The notes beneath the pieces were generated by a model. The model ran no database searches, was not told where the DNA came from, and saw only the letters and a list, made by a program, of their open reading frames with translations. The position numbers and the translations under genes were made by a program. Below, in pieces: positions 7,844 to 16,068 of a stretch of 35,475 bases of DNA. The first letter of the stretch is position 1, and each line of letters starts with the position of its first letter. Source of the stretch: Planctomycetia bacterium (GTDB lineage: Bacteria > Planctomycetota > Phycisphaerae > Phycisphaerales > SM1A02); NCBI GenBank assembly GCA_005792145.1, contig SXSS01000133.1:1-35475 (forward strand), in the 5' to 3' direction.

Positions 7844-8953
7844 ATGCGAAACACCATCTTCATTTGTACCGCACTTGCGTTGCTGGCTTTGGCACCGATT
7901 CCACAAGAGGCGCCAACCTTGATTGTTGGATCTGTCGCGCCTCCTATAAATACTCTCGAAATGGTTCAAGGAGAATTAGTTTCGAATCCAAAAGTGCGAG
8001 TCGTTGAATTTTGGGCCACATGGTGTGGACCATGCAAAAAATCTATTCCGCATATCAATGAACTTTATAAATCGCAGCAGGCGAATGGACTTGAAGTGAT
8101 TGGCGTCAGTGACGAGACGCGCGCAAAGGTCGACCCATTTGTGCGCAAGCAGGGAAGCCAGATGTCTTACACAGTTGCTCTTGATCCTGAAAAAAAGGTC
8201 AGCAGTGCATATATGCAGGCTGCAGGTCAGAGTGGTATCCCATGCGCATTCGTCATTGGACAGAACAATAAGATCGTTTTCATCGGTCATCCGATGGATC
8301 CAGAATTCACAAATGCCGTGAAGCTCTCTCTGACTGGTCGATATGACCCAAAACTTTCGAAGCAGGCGGCTCCGCTTTTGGATGCGGCCCGCAACGCAAT
8401 CAAGGCGAAAAACTTTAAGGACGGATATCGACGATTTGATGAAGTGATCGCGCTGGACCCAATGGTTTTCTCTGACATTGCTCTCGAAAAGTATCGGGTG
8501 ATGCTCAACGACGAGAAGAACACTGTCGGGGCAAAGAATTATGCGAAGGAAATGTCAGTTGCATTTTTAGCCGCGGGAGATTCTGGAGCACTTCGTGATC
8601 TTGCATTGACACTTTCGTCGGATCCACGGGTGAGCATTTACGACAATGATCTTGCGCTCGTTGCTGCCGAAGCGATGATGAAATCTGCATCGAGTGGTGA
8701 TCCAAGCGCGAACGCAACATTGGCTTCTGTGCATTATGCGCGTGGCGATTTCGCCAAAGCAGTCGAAGCACAAAAGAAGGCGATGCGTTTGGCGAGTCCA
8801 AATGCAAAGAGTTCATACAAGCCCACCCTCGATGCCTATGAACTGGCGGTCAAGCGGGGGGTAAAAGTTGCCGTTCCCGTAGCCGTAGTGCCTCAGGCTG
8901 CAACCGAAAAGCCAACGACAGTTCCTGCGACTGTTCCAGTTGGGACACCATAA
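7844..8953 (+). CDS. Exported thioredoxin-like (redoxin) protein with TPR-type C-terminus
   Basis: This 369-residue protein starts with a Sec-type signal peptide (hydrophobic residues about 4-18, no clear lipobox). A thioredoxin/TlpA-like domain follows, with WCGPC giving C61 and C64 after VVEFWAT, and a cis-proline region SGIPCAF. From about residue 170 the protein is helical with TPR-like repeats, including a segment ending VHYARGDFAKAVEAQKKAM, and it closes with a Pro/Val/Thr-rich tail. It probably reduces or isomerises disulfides, or carries electrons, in the periplasm; the partner is unknown. TAGAGGA lies 10 nt before the ATG at 7844. It lies 22 nt after pgk and 2 nt before the TTG of rpe. 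The extra cysteine in the SGIPC segment is unusual, since most TlpA-like proteins have a non-cysteine residue after the cis-proline. Confidence 0.82.
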   Translation: MRNTIFICTALALLALAPIPQEAPTLIVGSVAPPINTLEMVQGELVSNPKVRVVEFWATWCGPCKKSIPHINELYKSQQANGLEVIGVSDETRAKVDPFVRKQGSQMSYTVALDPEKKVSSAYMQAAGQSGIPCAFVIGQNNKIVFIGHPMDPEFTNAVKLSLTGRYDPKLSKQAAPLLDAARNAIKAKNFKDGYRRFDEVIALDPMVFSDIALEKYRVMLNDEKNTVGAKNYAKEMSVAFLAAGDSGALRDLALTLSSDPRVSIYDNDLALVAAEAMMKSASSGDPSANATLASVHYARGDFAKAVEAQKKAMRLASPNAKSSYKPTLDAYELAVKRGVKVAVPVAVVPQAATEKPTTVPATVPVGTP

Positions 8954-8955
8954 GT

Positions 8956-9639
8956 TTGCAGCGAGAAAAGTCCTTGCTTTTTCGTAGACCCATCGACTCG
9001 GCATTGATCGGACCATCCATTCTCTCCGCAAATTTTGCGGATTTGGGCAAGGATGTTCGCGCAGTTCTGAAGTCTGGAGCGGATTACATTCATGTCGATG
9101 TGATGGACGGGCACTTTGTGCCCAACCTCTCTATGGGGCCTGCGGTCTGTGCGGCGGTTCGGCGAGCGGCTCCTCGGGCATGGATTGATGTGCATCTTAT
9201 GATCACCAACCCTGCGGACTTCGTAGATCCATTTCTTGCGGCGGGAGCGAACAATCTGACATTCCATATTGAAACAGTTCGTAAACCTGCGGCTCTCATT
9301 CGGCAGATCCAATCGAAGGGCGCCACAGCTGGAATCGCAATCAAACCAGCAACACCGTGGACTGCGATCAAATCACTTTTTTCTTTGGCGGATGTTTTTC
9401 TGGTGATGAGTGTTCACCCTGGATTTAGCGGTCAAAAATTCATCCGGTCTGCACTGCCAAAGGTTCGAGCAATTCGAGAATGCATCAGTGAAAATCAGCG
9501 CGTCGAACTTGACGGAGGCGTGACTCCGCAGAATGCGCAAATATGCAGACGCGCTGGATGCGATGCGCTTGTCTCTGGATCGGAAATCTTTGAAAGCAAG
9601 AATTTCGCTCGAGTGATCACTGCGCTTCGCAGTGGATGA
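8956..9639 (+). CDS. rpe: Ribulose-phosphate 3-epimerase
   Basis: Rpe interconverts ribulose-5-phosphate and xylulose-5-phosphate in the pentose phosphate or Calvin pathways. It is a TIM barrel with family signatures GPSILSANFADL, YIHVDVMDGHFVPNLSMGP (metal and substrate residues), IDVHLMI, MSVHPGFSGQKF and ELDGGVTPQNA, so the catalytic Asp and His positions are intact. No ATG is available before the conserved core. TTG codons at 8956, 8974 and 9004 are the only candidates. I give the first, which starts 2 nt after the preceding stop and suggests translational coupling; 9004 would give a more typical short N-terminus. At 227 residues it is near the usual 220-230. Its stop overlaps the first possible accD ATG (ATGA). 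Confidence 0.95.
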   Translation: MQREKSLLFRRPIDSALIGPSILSANFADLGKDVRAVLKSGADYIHVDVMDGHFVPNLSMGPAVCAAVRRAAPRAWIDVHLMITNPADFVDPFLAAGANNLTFHIETVRKPAALIRQIQSKGATAGIAIKPATPWTAIKSLFSLADVFLVMSVHPGFSGQKFIRSALPKVRAIRECISENQRVELDGGVTPQNAQICRRAGCDALVSGSEIFESKNFARVITALRSG

Positions 9640-10508
9640 TTCGTCTGCGTGTTGTCGCTAGGATGATGCCAATGGCCGAACCAACATGGGAAATTGCAAC
9701 AACACCCGCAACGAAACGGGCAGTTCCAGATGGCTTGTGGATGCAATGTCCCGCCTGCGGAGAAACGCTTTTTCGCAAAGCGGTCGAGCAGAATCTTCAT
9801 GTCTGCCCGCGCTGTGATTATCACATGCGAATGAGTGGTCGGCAGCGTGTCGATCAATTGCTCGATCCAGGATCGTTCGAGCCAATGAACGCCAAGATGG
9901 CGCCGGCAGATCCACTGAAATTTGTTGATCTCAAGGCATATTCCGATCGGGTTGTTCAGGCTCAGAAGCAGACGGGCGAAAATGATGGCGCTCAAACTGG
10001 AACTGGCTTTATCAAAGGTCGAAAAGTTGTCATTGCGGTTATGGATTTCACTTTTCTTGCTGGATCGATGGGATCCGTTGTTGGTGAAAAAGTGACATGT
10101 GCGATTGAGCATGCGACTGAAAATGGGTTGCCATTCATCGCCGTCTGTTGCTCTGGCGGCGCACGCATGCAGGAGTCTGGATTTTCGCTGATGCAGATGG
10201 CCAAGACAAGCGCAGCGCTCGGCAGATTGGATGATGTTGGCGGATTATTCATCTCCGTGCTGACCGATCCAACGACTGGTGGCGTGACGGCAAGCTTTGC
10301 AATGCTTGGCGATGTGATCTTCGCAGAACCCAAAGCACTCATTGGTTTCGCGGGACCGCGAGTCATCCGTCAGACGATTCGCCAAGATCTTCCAGAAGGC
10401 TTTCAAACAAGCGAATTTTTGCTTGATGCTGGCTTCTTGGATCGCATCGTTCACCGTGCGAATCTTCGCAGCGAGATAAGTCGAATCATTGACTATTCGG
10501 GCAACTAG
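9636..10508 (+). CDS. accD: Acetyl-CoA carboxylase carboxyltransferase subunit beta
   Basis: AccD forms, with AccA, the carboxyltransferase half of acetyl-CoA carboxylase, the committed step to fatty acids. The 290-residue protein has the N-terminal zinc ribbon CPAC...CPRC (about residues 38-60) and the crotonase-fold core with FLAGSMGSVVGEK, the oxyanion-type CCSGGARMQESG, and TTGGVTASFAMLGDV. The subunit is complete; accA is not in this window. The first ATG (9636) overlaps the rpe stop as ATGA. AGGA at 9660-9663 sits 8 nt before another ATG at 9672, so the real start may be 12 codons later. It overlaps the GTG of the lnt fusion by one base (TAGTG). Confidence 0.97.
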   Translation: MIRLRVVARMMPMAEPTWEIATTPATKRAVPDGLWMQCPACGETLFRKAVEQNLHVCPRCDYHMRMSGRQRVDQLLDPGSFEPMNAKMAPADPLKFVDLKAYSDRVVQAQKQTGENDGAQTGTGFIKGRKVVIAVMDFTFLAGSMGSVVGEKVTCAIEHATENGLPFIAVCCSGGARMQESGFSLMQMAKTSAALGRLDDVGGLFISVLTDPTTGGVTASFAMLGDVIFAEPKALIGFAGPRVIRQTIRQDLPEGFQTSEFLLDAGFLDRIVHRANLRSEISRIIDYSGN

Positions 10509-13498
10509 TGCGAACCATCTCGACCGAGCCAATGAATCGGTCGACCACGCTAGATATAGGTTCGCTTTCAACGAGGGCTCTCTGGTTCTGTGCCGCGCTT
10601 TCTCCCATTTGCATGGGGCTTGCATTTTCAATCTCTGAATTCTGTTGGCCATTGGCATTCGTTGCCCCACTGGGATGGATGGTGCTTGCTGCGACTCCGG
10701 TGCTTCCTCGCAAAGGTTGGATCGCCGTCACCATTTGCGCTTGGGTGATGTGGATGTGGTTCGAACTTTGGATGATTGATGTCACTGCGCTTGGATATCC
10801 GATTGCGTGCGTCTATCTCTCGCTCTATGCACCGCTTGGGATTTGGTTTTTTCGCCGTGCTCGCAGTGGATCAATTGGACGGCATCTGCCATTCGCGCTG
10901 CTTGCTCCGATTATTGTTTGTGCAATCGAGTGGTTGAAAGATGTTGTGATATTCGACGGCTATCCGTGGTATAGCGTCGGGCAACCTTTGATCGAGTCGC
11001 GGACGATTTCGCAGATCGCCGACTTTGGTGGCGCGGTTTCCGCATCTTTCCTTGTCGTCTGTGTCAGCGGTGCTGCGATTGATCTTCGCGCTTGGATGTT
11101 TGGTGTGCGTACAAATGAACTCCGTCGTCGTGCGATCATTGGTGGCGCGCTTGCAGTTTTCACTCTCGCATTCTCATTTGCATATGGCGTATGGAGAGTG
11201 CAAGAAACGCCGAGTGCATTGATAGATGGTCCACGGATTCTGGCGGTGCAGACGAATCTGACAACCGACAACAAGCTTGGTTGGCCGCGTGAACGGCAAG
11301 AAAGCGATGTGCTGGACTTTGGTCGATTAACACTTTCGCTTGCGGACGATCAACGCGAACAGGGAAATCGAATCGATCTTGTTGTCTGGCCAGAAACGAT
11401 GTTGCCTGGATTTGGATTGGAACCAAAGACAATCGAAACTCTTGTCAGCGGGGGATTTTCTCCAGGTGATCACTTTTCATCTTTCGCCACGATGCTTGCG
11501 AAGCGTCTTGATGCGCCGTTCTTGATCGGCAGTCCGGCTTTTCTTGGACTGCGCGCGCAGAATCAACGCTGGGAATGGGATCGGCAATTCAACAGCGCAT
11601 ATCTCGTCGATGGGGATGGGCCATACCAAAGATATGACAAGGTTTTTCTAACGCCGTTTGGAGAGACCATGCCATACATTTCGAAATGGACGTGGTTGGA
11701 AGAGCGGCTCTTGGCGCTCGGCGCGCGCGGGATGACATTCGATCTTGATGCATCGACAGAATTTCGCAGGATTTCTTTCGAGTGGGGGGCAAAGAATGAG
11801 AAGCGCGAGAAGATGGAGTGTGCGACCCCGATCTGTTTTGAAGACACGGTTCCAAGCGTCGTTCGAAGTCTGGTCTATTTTGATGGTTCAAAGAAGGCTG
11901 GGATGATCGTGAATCTTTCCAATGATGGATGGTTTGGATTCAGCGATTGGGGGCGACGCCAACACGAGTTGATCGCACGCTGGCGCTGCATCGAAAATCG
12001 CACGCCGATGGTTCGAGTTGCAAACACTGGAATTTCCCGAGCTTTTACCAGCGAAGGAGTGGCGATTGATGGCGCAGTCGTGGCTGCACGCACGCTTGGT
12101 GGGTTTGCGGTTTCGGTGCAACTTGATCGACGCGAGACATTGTTTGGACGGTGGGGCGATGTACTCTCTCCATCGATGGCATTTCTCGCATTCATATTTG
12201 TCGCGCAAGGTTTTCGAATTCGATCATGTGCATCGGGGATGACCAAGTCTTTCCCTCTTTTTATTTTTGGATTGCTTGTGTGCGCGGCAATAGTTGGCTG
12301 CGCTTCGAATCCAAATTCGTCGGGAGTTGCAGCGGGACCATCATGGAGTTCTCGTCCTGGGCAGAACGATTCGACCACGCCGCAAGTCGATACATCCACT
12401 TCGCAAGCAAATCAGGCGGCATCTTCGACAATGGAGAATTCTGCTCAAGCGCAGCGCCTCGATGCGCGTGCGAAAGCAAACGCGCTCTCGACTTCGGTTG
12501 TGCAGACCCCTCAGCAAGCGGCTTCGGTCGTGCGTTTGGATGCGAACGCTCCACCTGAAAAAATTGCGATTGATCTTCTTCTCGAAGCGTCGGTCAGTCC
12601 AGACGCGATTTATCGCGCGCATTCGCTTGAGGGATTGGAGTCAAGAGTGGCCGTGCTTCAACCAATCGCTTGCCGACTTCTTGCGGACCCAAATGCTGGC
12701 GTCCGTTTTTCAGCTGCGATTGTGGTCGGCAAGAAGCGATTATCTGATTGCACGCAAATTCTCGAACCTCTGCGGCTGGATCCAGACCCGTCGGTTCGCG
12801 CTGCGGCGCTTTATGCACTCGTTCGACTGGGGAAGACCGTTGACCTGAGTCCCCTCAACGAACTTGTTTCAAGTCCAAATGCTGAAATTCGTGCGAATAC
12901 TTTTTTCGTACTTGGTGAGTTGAAAAATCCTACTGCGATTCCTTTGGTCGAAAGCGTCGTGGGTCGACGACTTCTGGGAGTTGATCAAACGCGCGCTCGC
13001 ATCGTTGATCTTCAGGCTGCCGAAGCGATGGCGAAGATGGGTGATTACCGTCAATACGATCCGATTCGTGCCGCACTTTTCGCGCCGAGCGAGCAATCGG
13101 AAATTGTTGCGCTTGCATGCCAAATGGTTGGCGAGACGAATGATCGTGGTGCGCGAGGTCACTTGATTGGCCTCTGGAATGGTCGTGGTCCACTCGAAAA
13201 ACCGATCGAAATTCGGCTCATCGCCGGCGCGGCCCTCGCGCGAATTGGCGAGCCGAATCTCGAACCAATTATGCAACTATGTCAGGTTGCTGCCAAGGAT
13301 TCGGCGCCGACGATTCGAGCGCAGGCGGCCGCAACATTGGGCTGGGTCGGTGGGAAGCGTGCTCTAGATGCGCTTACTCCTCTCCTGCGCGATCCATACG
13401 CCATGGTGCGATTGTCGGCTGCATCCGCATATTTGCGGGTATTCCCAGACCCAAGTTCGTCAGAGGTTTCTGCGGTATTCGATGCAAATGTTCGTTGA
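10508..13498 (+). CDS. lnt: Apolipoprotein N-acyltransferase fused in frame to a HEAT-repeat lipoprotein
   Basis: Residues 1-577 are Lnt, the inner-membrane enzyme that N-acylates the lipid-modified cysteine of lipoproteins. It has an N-terminal multi-helix bundle, then a nitrilase-fold domain. The Glu-Lys-Cys triad is present: E296 in VVWPETMLPG, K378 in YDKVFLTPFGE, C443 in TPICFED. After its last helix comes Met578, which begins a complete lipoprotein signal (hydrophobic core, then AAIVGCASN with lipobox C598), a Ser/Thr/Gln-rich linker, and from about residue 690 HEAT-like repeats with motifs such as DPNAGVRFSAA and DPSVRAAALYAL. No stop separates the two parts, and no good Shine-Dalgarno sequence precedes Met578 (12239). 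Charge distribution would put the lipobox and repeats in the periplasm. Starts are GTG 10508 or ATG 10532. The fusion may be a self-processed polyprotein, or a stop may have been lost. Confidence 0.9.
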   Translation: MRTISTEPMNRSTTLDIGSLSTRALWFCAALSPICMGLAFSISEFCWPLAFVAPLGWMVLAATPVLPRKGWIAVTICAWVMWMWFELWMIDVTALGYPIACVYLSLYAPLGIWFFRRARSGSIGRHLPFALLAPIIVCAIEWLKDVVIFDGYPWYSVGQPLIESRTISQIADFGGAVSASFLVVCVSGAAIDLRAWMFGVRTNELRRRAIIGGALAVFTLAFSFAYGVWRVQETPSALIDGPRILAVQTNLTTDNKLGWPRERQESDVLDFGRLTLSLADDQREQGNRIDLVVWPETMLPGFGLEPKTIETLVSGGFSPGDHFSSFATMLAKRLDAPFLIGSPAFLGLRAQNQRWEWDRQFNSAYLVDGDGPYQRYDKVFLTPFGETMPYISKWTWLEERLLALGARGMTFDLDASTEFRRISFEWGAKNEKREKMECATPICFEDTVPSVVRSLVYFDGSKKAGMIVNLSNDGWFGFSDWGRRQHELIARWRCIENRTPMVRVANTGISRAFTSEGVAIDGAVVAARTLGGFAVSVQLDRRETLFGRWGDVLSPSMAFLAFIFVAQGFRIRSCASGMTKSFPLFIFGLLVCAAIVGCASNPNSSGVAAGPSWSSRPGQNDSTTPQVDTSTSQANQAASSTMENSAQAQRLDARAKANALSTSVVQTPQQAASVVRLDANAPPEKIAIDLLLEASVSPDAIYRAHSLEGLESRVAVLQPIACRLLADPNAGVRFSAAIVVGKKRLSDCTQILEPLRLDPDPSVRAAALYALVRLGKTVDLSPLNELVSSPNAEIRANTFFVLGELKNPTAIPLVESVVGRRLLGVDQTRARIVDLQAAEAMAKMGDYRQYDPIRAALFAPSEQSEIVALACQMVGETNDRGARGHLIGLWNGRGPLEKPIEIRLIAGAALARIGEPNLEPIMQLCQVAAKDSAPTIRAQAAATLGWVGGKRALDALTPLLRDPYAMVRLSAASAYLRVFPDPSSSEVSAVFDANVR

Positions 13499-13523
13499 CA
13501 TAGCTTCGATTGGGAGGTAAAAC
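13495..13523 (+). promoter_or_regulatory. Candidate sigma-70 promoter for the shape operon
   Basis: A perfect TTGACA (13495-13500), overlapping the preceding stop codon, is followed after exactly 17 bp by TAAAAC (13518-13523, four of six consensus bases). The predicted start near 13530 lies about 80 nt before the GTG at 13610. This is the clearest promoter on the plus strand and would serve the coiled-coil gene, the small membrane gene and mreBCD. Confidence 0.55.
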
Positions 13524-13609
13524 ATCATCGGATATGTTTCGCATCGTAAGTTGCTCCCCAGCATCTGCCTAATTCATTAGTTCTTCATCAAATTTACAAG
13601 GCCAATCAA

Positions 13610-14503
13610 GTGCATATTCTTACGAAAGTTTTTGTCGTTCTCGTTTCCCTTCTCGCAATTGCTTTGGTTCCACTCGCGGCAGTTCAGGCAAGCAATCAAG
13701 CTGTCTTGCGACAACAGATAAAGGACAAAGATGTTCAAGTAAGTGCCGCTCGTAATGAGTTGGATACCGAGCGCGCGCTTCGCGCGAAGTCAGAGAATGA
13801 CACCGCACTGCAAATCAAAGATCTCGATTCCGAAAAGAATCGTCTGCAGAGTGATCTGGCACAGAATGGTTTGCGAGTACGAAGTCTCGAGGCGGACATC
13901 GCTCAGTCAAAGATTCGACTCGCGAGTCTTGAGCAAACGATCGCAGTCACAATGGATGTCGATCGAGCAAAGACGGAGCTGACGAAAACCCTCAGCGAAG
14001 AATTGGATAAGCAGCGAACATTGCTGACCGATTGCGAAGGGATCAGAATTGCTATCGAACAGAAGCTTGGAAAGACGGACAGCGATCTTCGGGTTGCGCA
14101 AGAAGCTCTCGGCGATCTCAAAGAGCAAATCGCATCCCTGTCGAGCGAGAAGGTCAAGTCTGATCAAGTCGTTCAAAGTTTCACAGCGAAGTTTGGACCA
14201 GCTGATAGCGATTCAGGTTCGTCAACTGCTGCTGCGCCAATTCCAGATAGAAATGTTTCTGCTTCAATTGTCAATGTTCGCCGAACCGACAATCAGGTCT
14301 ATGCCGAGATTGATGCTGGAAGCCGAGACGGAGTGAAAGTTGGTTGGACAATGACGATTGGTGACGGCTCGCGATTTATCGGGAAACTAAAAATCACCTC
14401 CGTTGATGTCAATAAGTCTGTTGGAACAGTTGAACTTGAAGATGTTGCTGCTCGAGGCGCTGTGCGGGCCGGTCAAAAAGTGACCATTCGAAAGGGGCAG
14501 TGA
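13610..14503 (+). CDS. Membrane-anchored or exported coiled-coil protein with MreC-like beta domain
   Basis: I do not recognise a named family. The 297-residue protein has an N-terminal hydrophobic segment (about residues 5-27, signal peptide or anchor) and a long charged helical stretch (about 28-185) with heptad-like Leu/Ile/Val spacing, typical of a coiled coil. A Ser/Ala-rich linker follows, then a C-terminal beta-rich domain of about 80 residues with EIDAGSRDGVKVGWTM, GKLKITSVD and AGQKVTIRKG. That alternation of Gly turns resembles the beta domain of MreC (compare LNVGSQQGITAGDIAI in the mreC product). The order anchor, coiled coil, beta domain is also that of MreC. The start is GTG with AAGG about 8 nt upstream. 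It is 3 nt from the next gene and in the shape operon, so a role in the elongation machinery is a reasonable inference. Confidence 0.8.
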   Translation: MHILTKVFVVLVSLLAIALVPLAAVQASNQAVLRQQIKDKDVQVSAARNELDTERALRAKSENDTALQIKDLDSEKNRLQSDLAQNGLRVRSLEADIAQSKIRLASLEQTIAVTMDVDRAKTELTKTLSEELDKQRTLLTDCEGIRIAIEQKLGKTDSDLRVAQEALGDLKEQIASLSSEKVKSDQVVQSFTAKFGPADSDSGSSTAAAPIPDRNVSASIVNVRRTDNQVYAEIDAGSRDGVKVGWTMTIGDGSRFIGKLKITSVDVNKSVGTVELEDVAARGAVRAGQKVTIRKGQ

Positions 14504-14506
14504 AGT

Positions 14507-14896
14507 ATGGCTTTCTTTGGAATTGGTAAAAAAACTCCCAAGGCTGGCAATGCGTCCGCTGAACCTGTCGAATCGGATGATGGGGCACTGGAAATTGGCG
14601 ACGCCGCACCAGTTGCCGTAACACCAGCAAAGAAGGGCAGATTTGGATTTGGTGGCGGCAAATCAGCTGGCAAGCCTGCGGACGCAAAGAAAGCTGCGAA
14701 GACGAAATCGTCCGCAAAGGCGGAAAAGCCAAAGTCGAAAAACAGTGGCGGAGAATTGAATATTTACACAGGCATCTTGGCGGCGGCAGTTGTTGCCCTC
14801 GCTGCAGGGTGTGTGTTTGTTGCTATGGATAATCTGTCCGGAGTTGTAGGTACGAATGATGAAGGAAATCCGTTTGCGGTGATCTCTTCACGCTGA
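14507..14896 (+). CDS. Small single-helix membrane protein with basic N-terminal tail
   Basis: This 129-residue protein is of unknown function. Residues 1-80 are low-complexity, rich in Lys, Ala, Gly and Pro (for example KKAAKTKSSAKAEK), and look disordered. Residues about 86-106 form one hydrophobic helix (GILAAAVVALAAGCVFVA), and about 20 residues follow. The positive charge before the helix predicts an N-in, C-out topology. AAGGGG lies about 10 nt before the ATG. The gene begins 3 nt after the coiled-coil gene and ends 39 nt before mreB, so it is almost certainly in that operon. It could be a membrane adaptor of the shape complex. The sequence is too simple for a homology-based call. Confidence 0.75.
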   Translation: MAFFGIGKKTPKAGNASAEPVESDDGALEIGDAAPVAVTPAKKGRFGFGGGKSAGKPADAKKAAKTKSSAKAEKPKSKNSGGELNIYTGILAAAVVALAAGCVFVAMDNLSGVVGTNDEGNPFAVISSR

Positions 14897-14935
14897 AGAA
14901 CACTGAAAAATACTTTGCCCAAGGAGGGGCTTTAT

Positions 14936-16003
14936 ATGAGTCTAGATAAAATGATGGGTTGGTTTAGCGTGGATATGGGTATCGACCTTGGTACTTGCAA
15001 CACGCTTGTATGCGTTCGCGGAGAGGGAATCGTGCTGAACGAACCTTCCGTCGTCGCAGTGCGCAAAGGAACGAATCAAGTTTTGATGAATGGAACGGCG
15101 GTGGGATTCGCTGCGAAAGAGATGCTCGGTCGCACGCCTGGATCAATCCAAGCCATTCGCCCATTGAAGGACGGAGTGATCTCCGACTTCGAAATCACCG
15201 AGGCGATGTTGAAGTACTTCATCCAGAAGGTCATGGGTCGTAGCAGGATTTTCGGACCGCGCGTAGTCATCTCGATTCCATCTGGAATCACCGCAGTCGA
15301 AAAGCGAGCTGTCTTGGATAGCGCAGAGCGCGCAGGAGCACGCAAAGTCTATTTGCTCGAAGAACCTATGGCCGCGGCGATGGGTGCAAAATTGCCATTC
15401 GATGACGCGGTTGCCAGCATGGTCGTCGATATCGGCGGTGGAACGAGTGAAATTGCGATCCTCAGTTTGGCGGATATCGCCAAGGCTTCCAGTTTGCGAG
15501 TCGCAGGCGACGACTTTGACGAAGCAATCATCCAATATCTTGAAGAGAAGCGAGGAATTCGTGTTGGGGAGCAGACTGCAGAACAGATCAAGATCCGAAT
15601 CGGCAGTGCATGGCCGCTTCAGGAAGAACTTGCGATGAAAGTTCGTGGTCGAGATGTTGCTACAGGATTGCCGCGGCAGATCGAAGTGAATTCTGTTGAG
15701 GTGCGCGATGCACTCTCAGATCCGCTGAAGAAAATTGCAGATGAAGTGGTGAAGACGCTTCGCGAAGCTGACCCAGAACTTGCTGCAGATCTTTGCAATC
15801 CAGAACTTGAGCACAATGGAATCACTGTCGCAGGCGGAGGCGCGCTCTTGCGAGGAATTGATCTGATGCTTGCAAGCCGAACAGGGCTGACAGTAAAAAT
15901 TGCAGATGATCCATTGACTTGCGTCGCTCGTGGAACGGCTGATTACCTTGAGAATCTCGAACAGTACAAGTCGATTCTCGAGTCCAATGTCGAAGAACTT
16001 TGA
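14936..16003 (+). CDS. mreB: Rod shape-determining protein MreB
   Basis: MreB is a bacterial actin that polymerises under the membrane and positions the cell-wall elongation machinery. The 355-residue protein has the actin-fold ATP motifs: phosphate 1 GIDLGTCNTLV near the N-terminus, phosphate 2 VVDIGGGTSEIAIL, and the adenosine motif VAGGGALLRGID, plus LLEEPMAAAMG, so it should bind nucleotide. The N-terminal stretch SLDKMMGWFS could act as a membrane-binding helix. AAGGAGGGG at 14921-14928 sits 8 nt before the ATG at 14936, which fixes that start over an in-frame codon at 14915. It is followed by mreC and mreD. MreB occurs in some Planctomycetota classes and is missing in others. Confidence 0.98.
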   Translation: MSLDKMMGWFSVDMGIDLGTCNTLVCVRGEGIVLNEPSVVAVRKGTNQVLMNGTAVGFAAKEMLGRTPGSIQAIRPLKDGVISDFEITEAMLKYFIQKVMGRSRIFGPRVVISIPSGITAVEKRAVLDSAERAGARKVYLLEEPMAAAMGAKLPFDDAVASMVVDIGGGTSEIAILSLADIAKASSLRVAGDDFDEAIIQYLEEKRGIRVGEQTAEQIKIRIGSAWPLQEELAMKVRGRDVATGLPRQIEVNSVEVRDALSDPLKKIADEVVKTLREADPELAADLCNPELEHNGITVAGGGALLRGIDLMLASRTGLTVKIADDPLTCVARGTADYLENLEQYKSILESNVEEL

Positions 16004-16068
16004 GATTGGCAGGCACGCCCGAAGGCTCTTGATCGAGCGAGTTTTCCAAGTCAGGGAGAGTTCATAGC

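Noticed and set aside
13534-13572. 12-codon upstream ORF (MFRIVSCSPASA) near the shape-operon promoter
   Set aside because: There is no properly spaced Shine-Dalgarno sequence; GGAGG is 17 nt away. It could be a leaderless peptide, but nothing else supports it.
16004-16068. Hairpin between mreB and mreC (GCTC/GAGC)
   Set aside because: A 4-bp stem without a T-run is within chance; the genes look cotranscribed.
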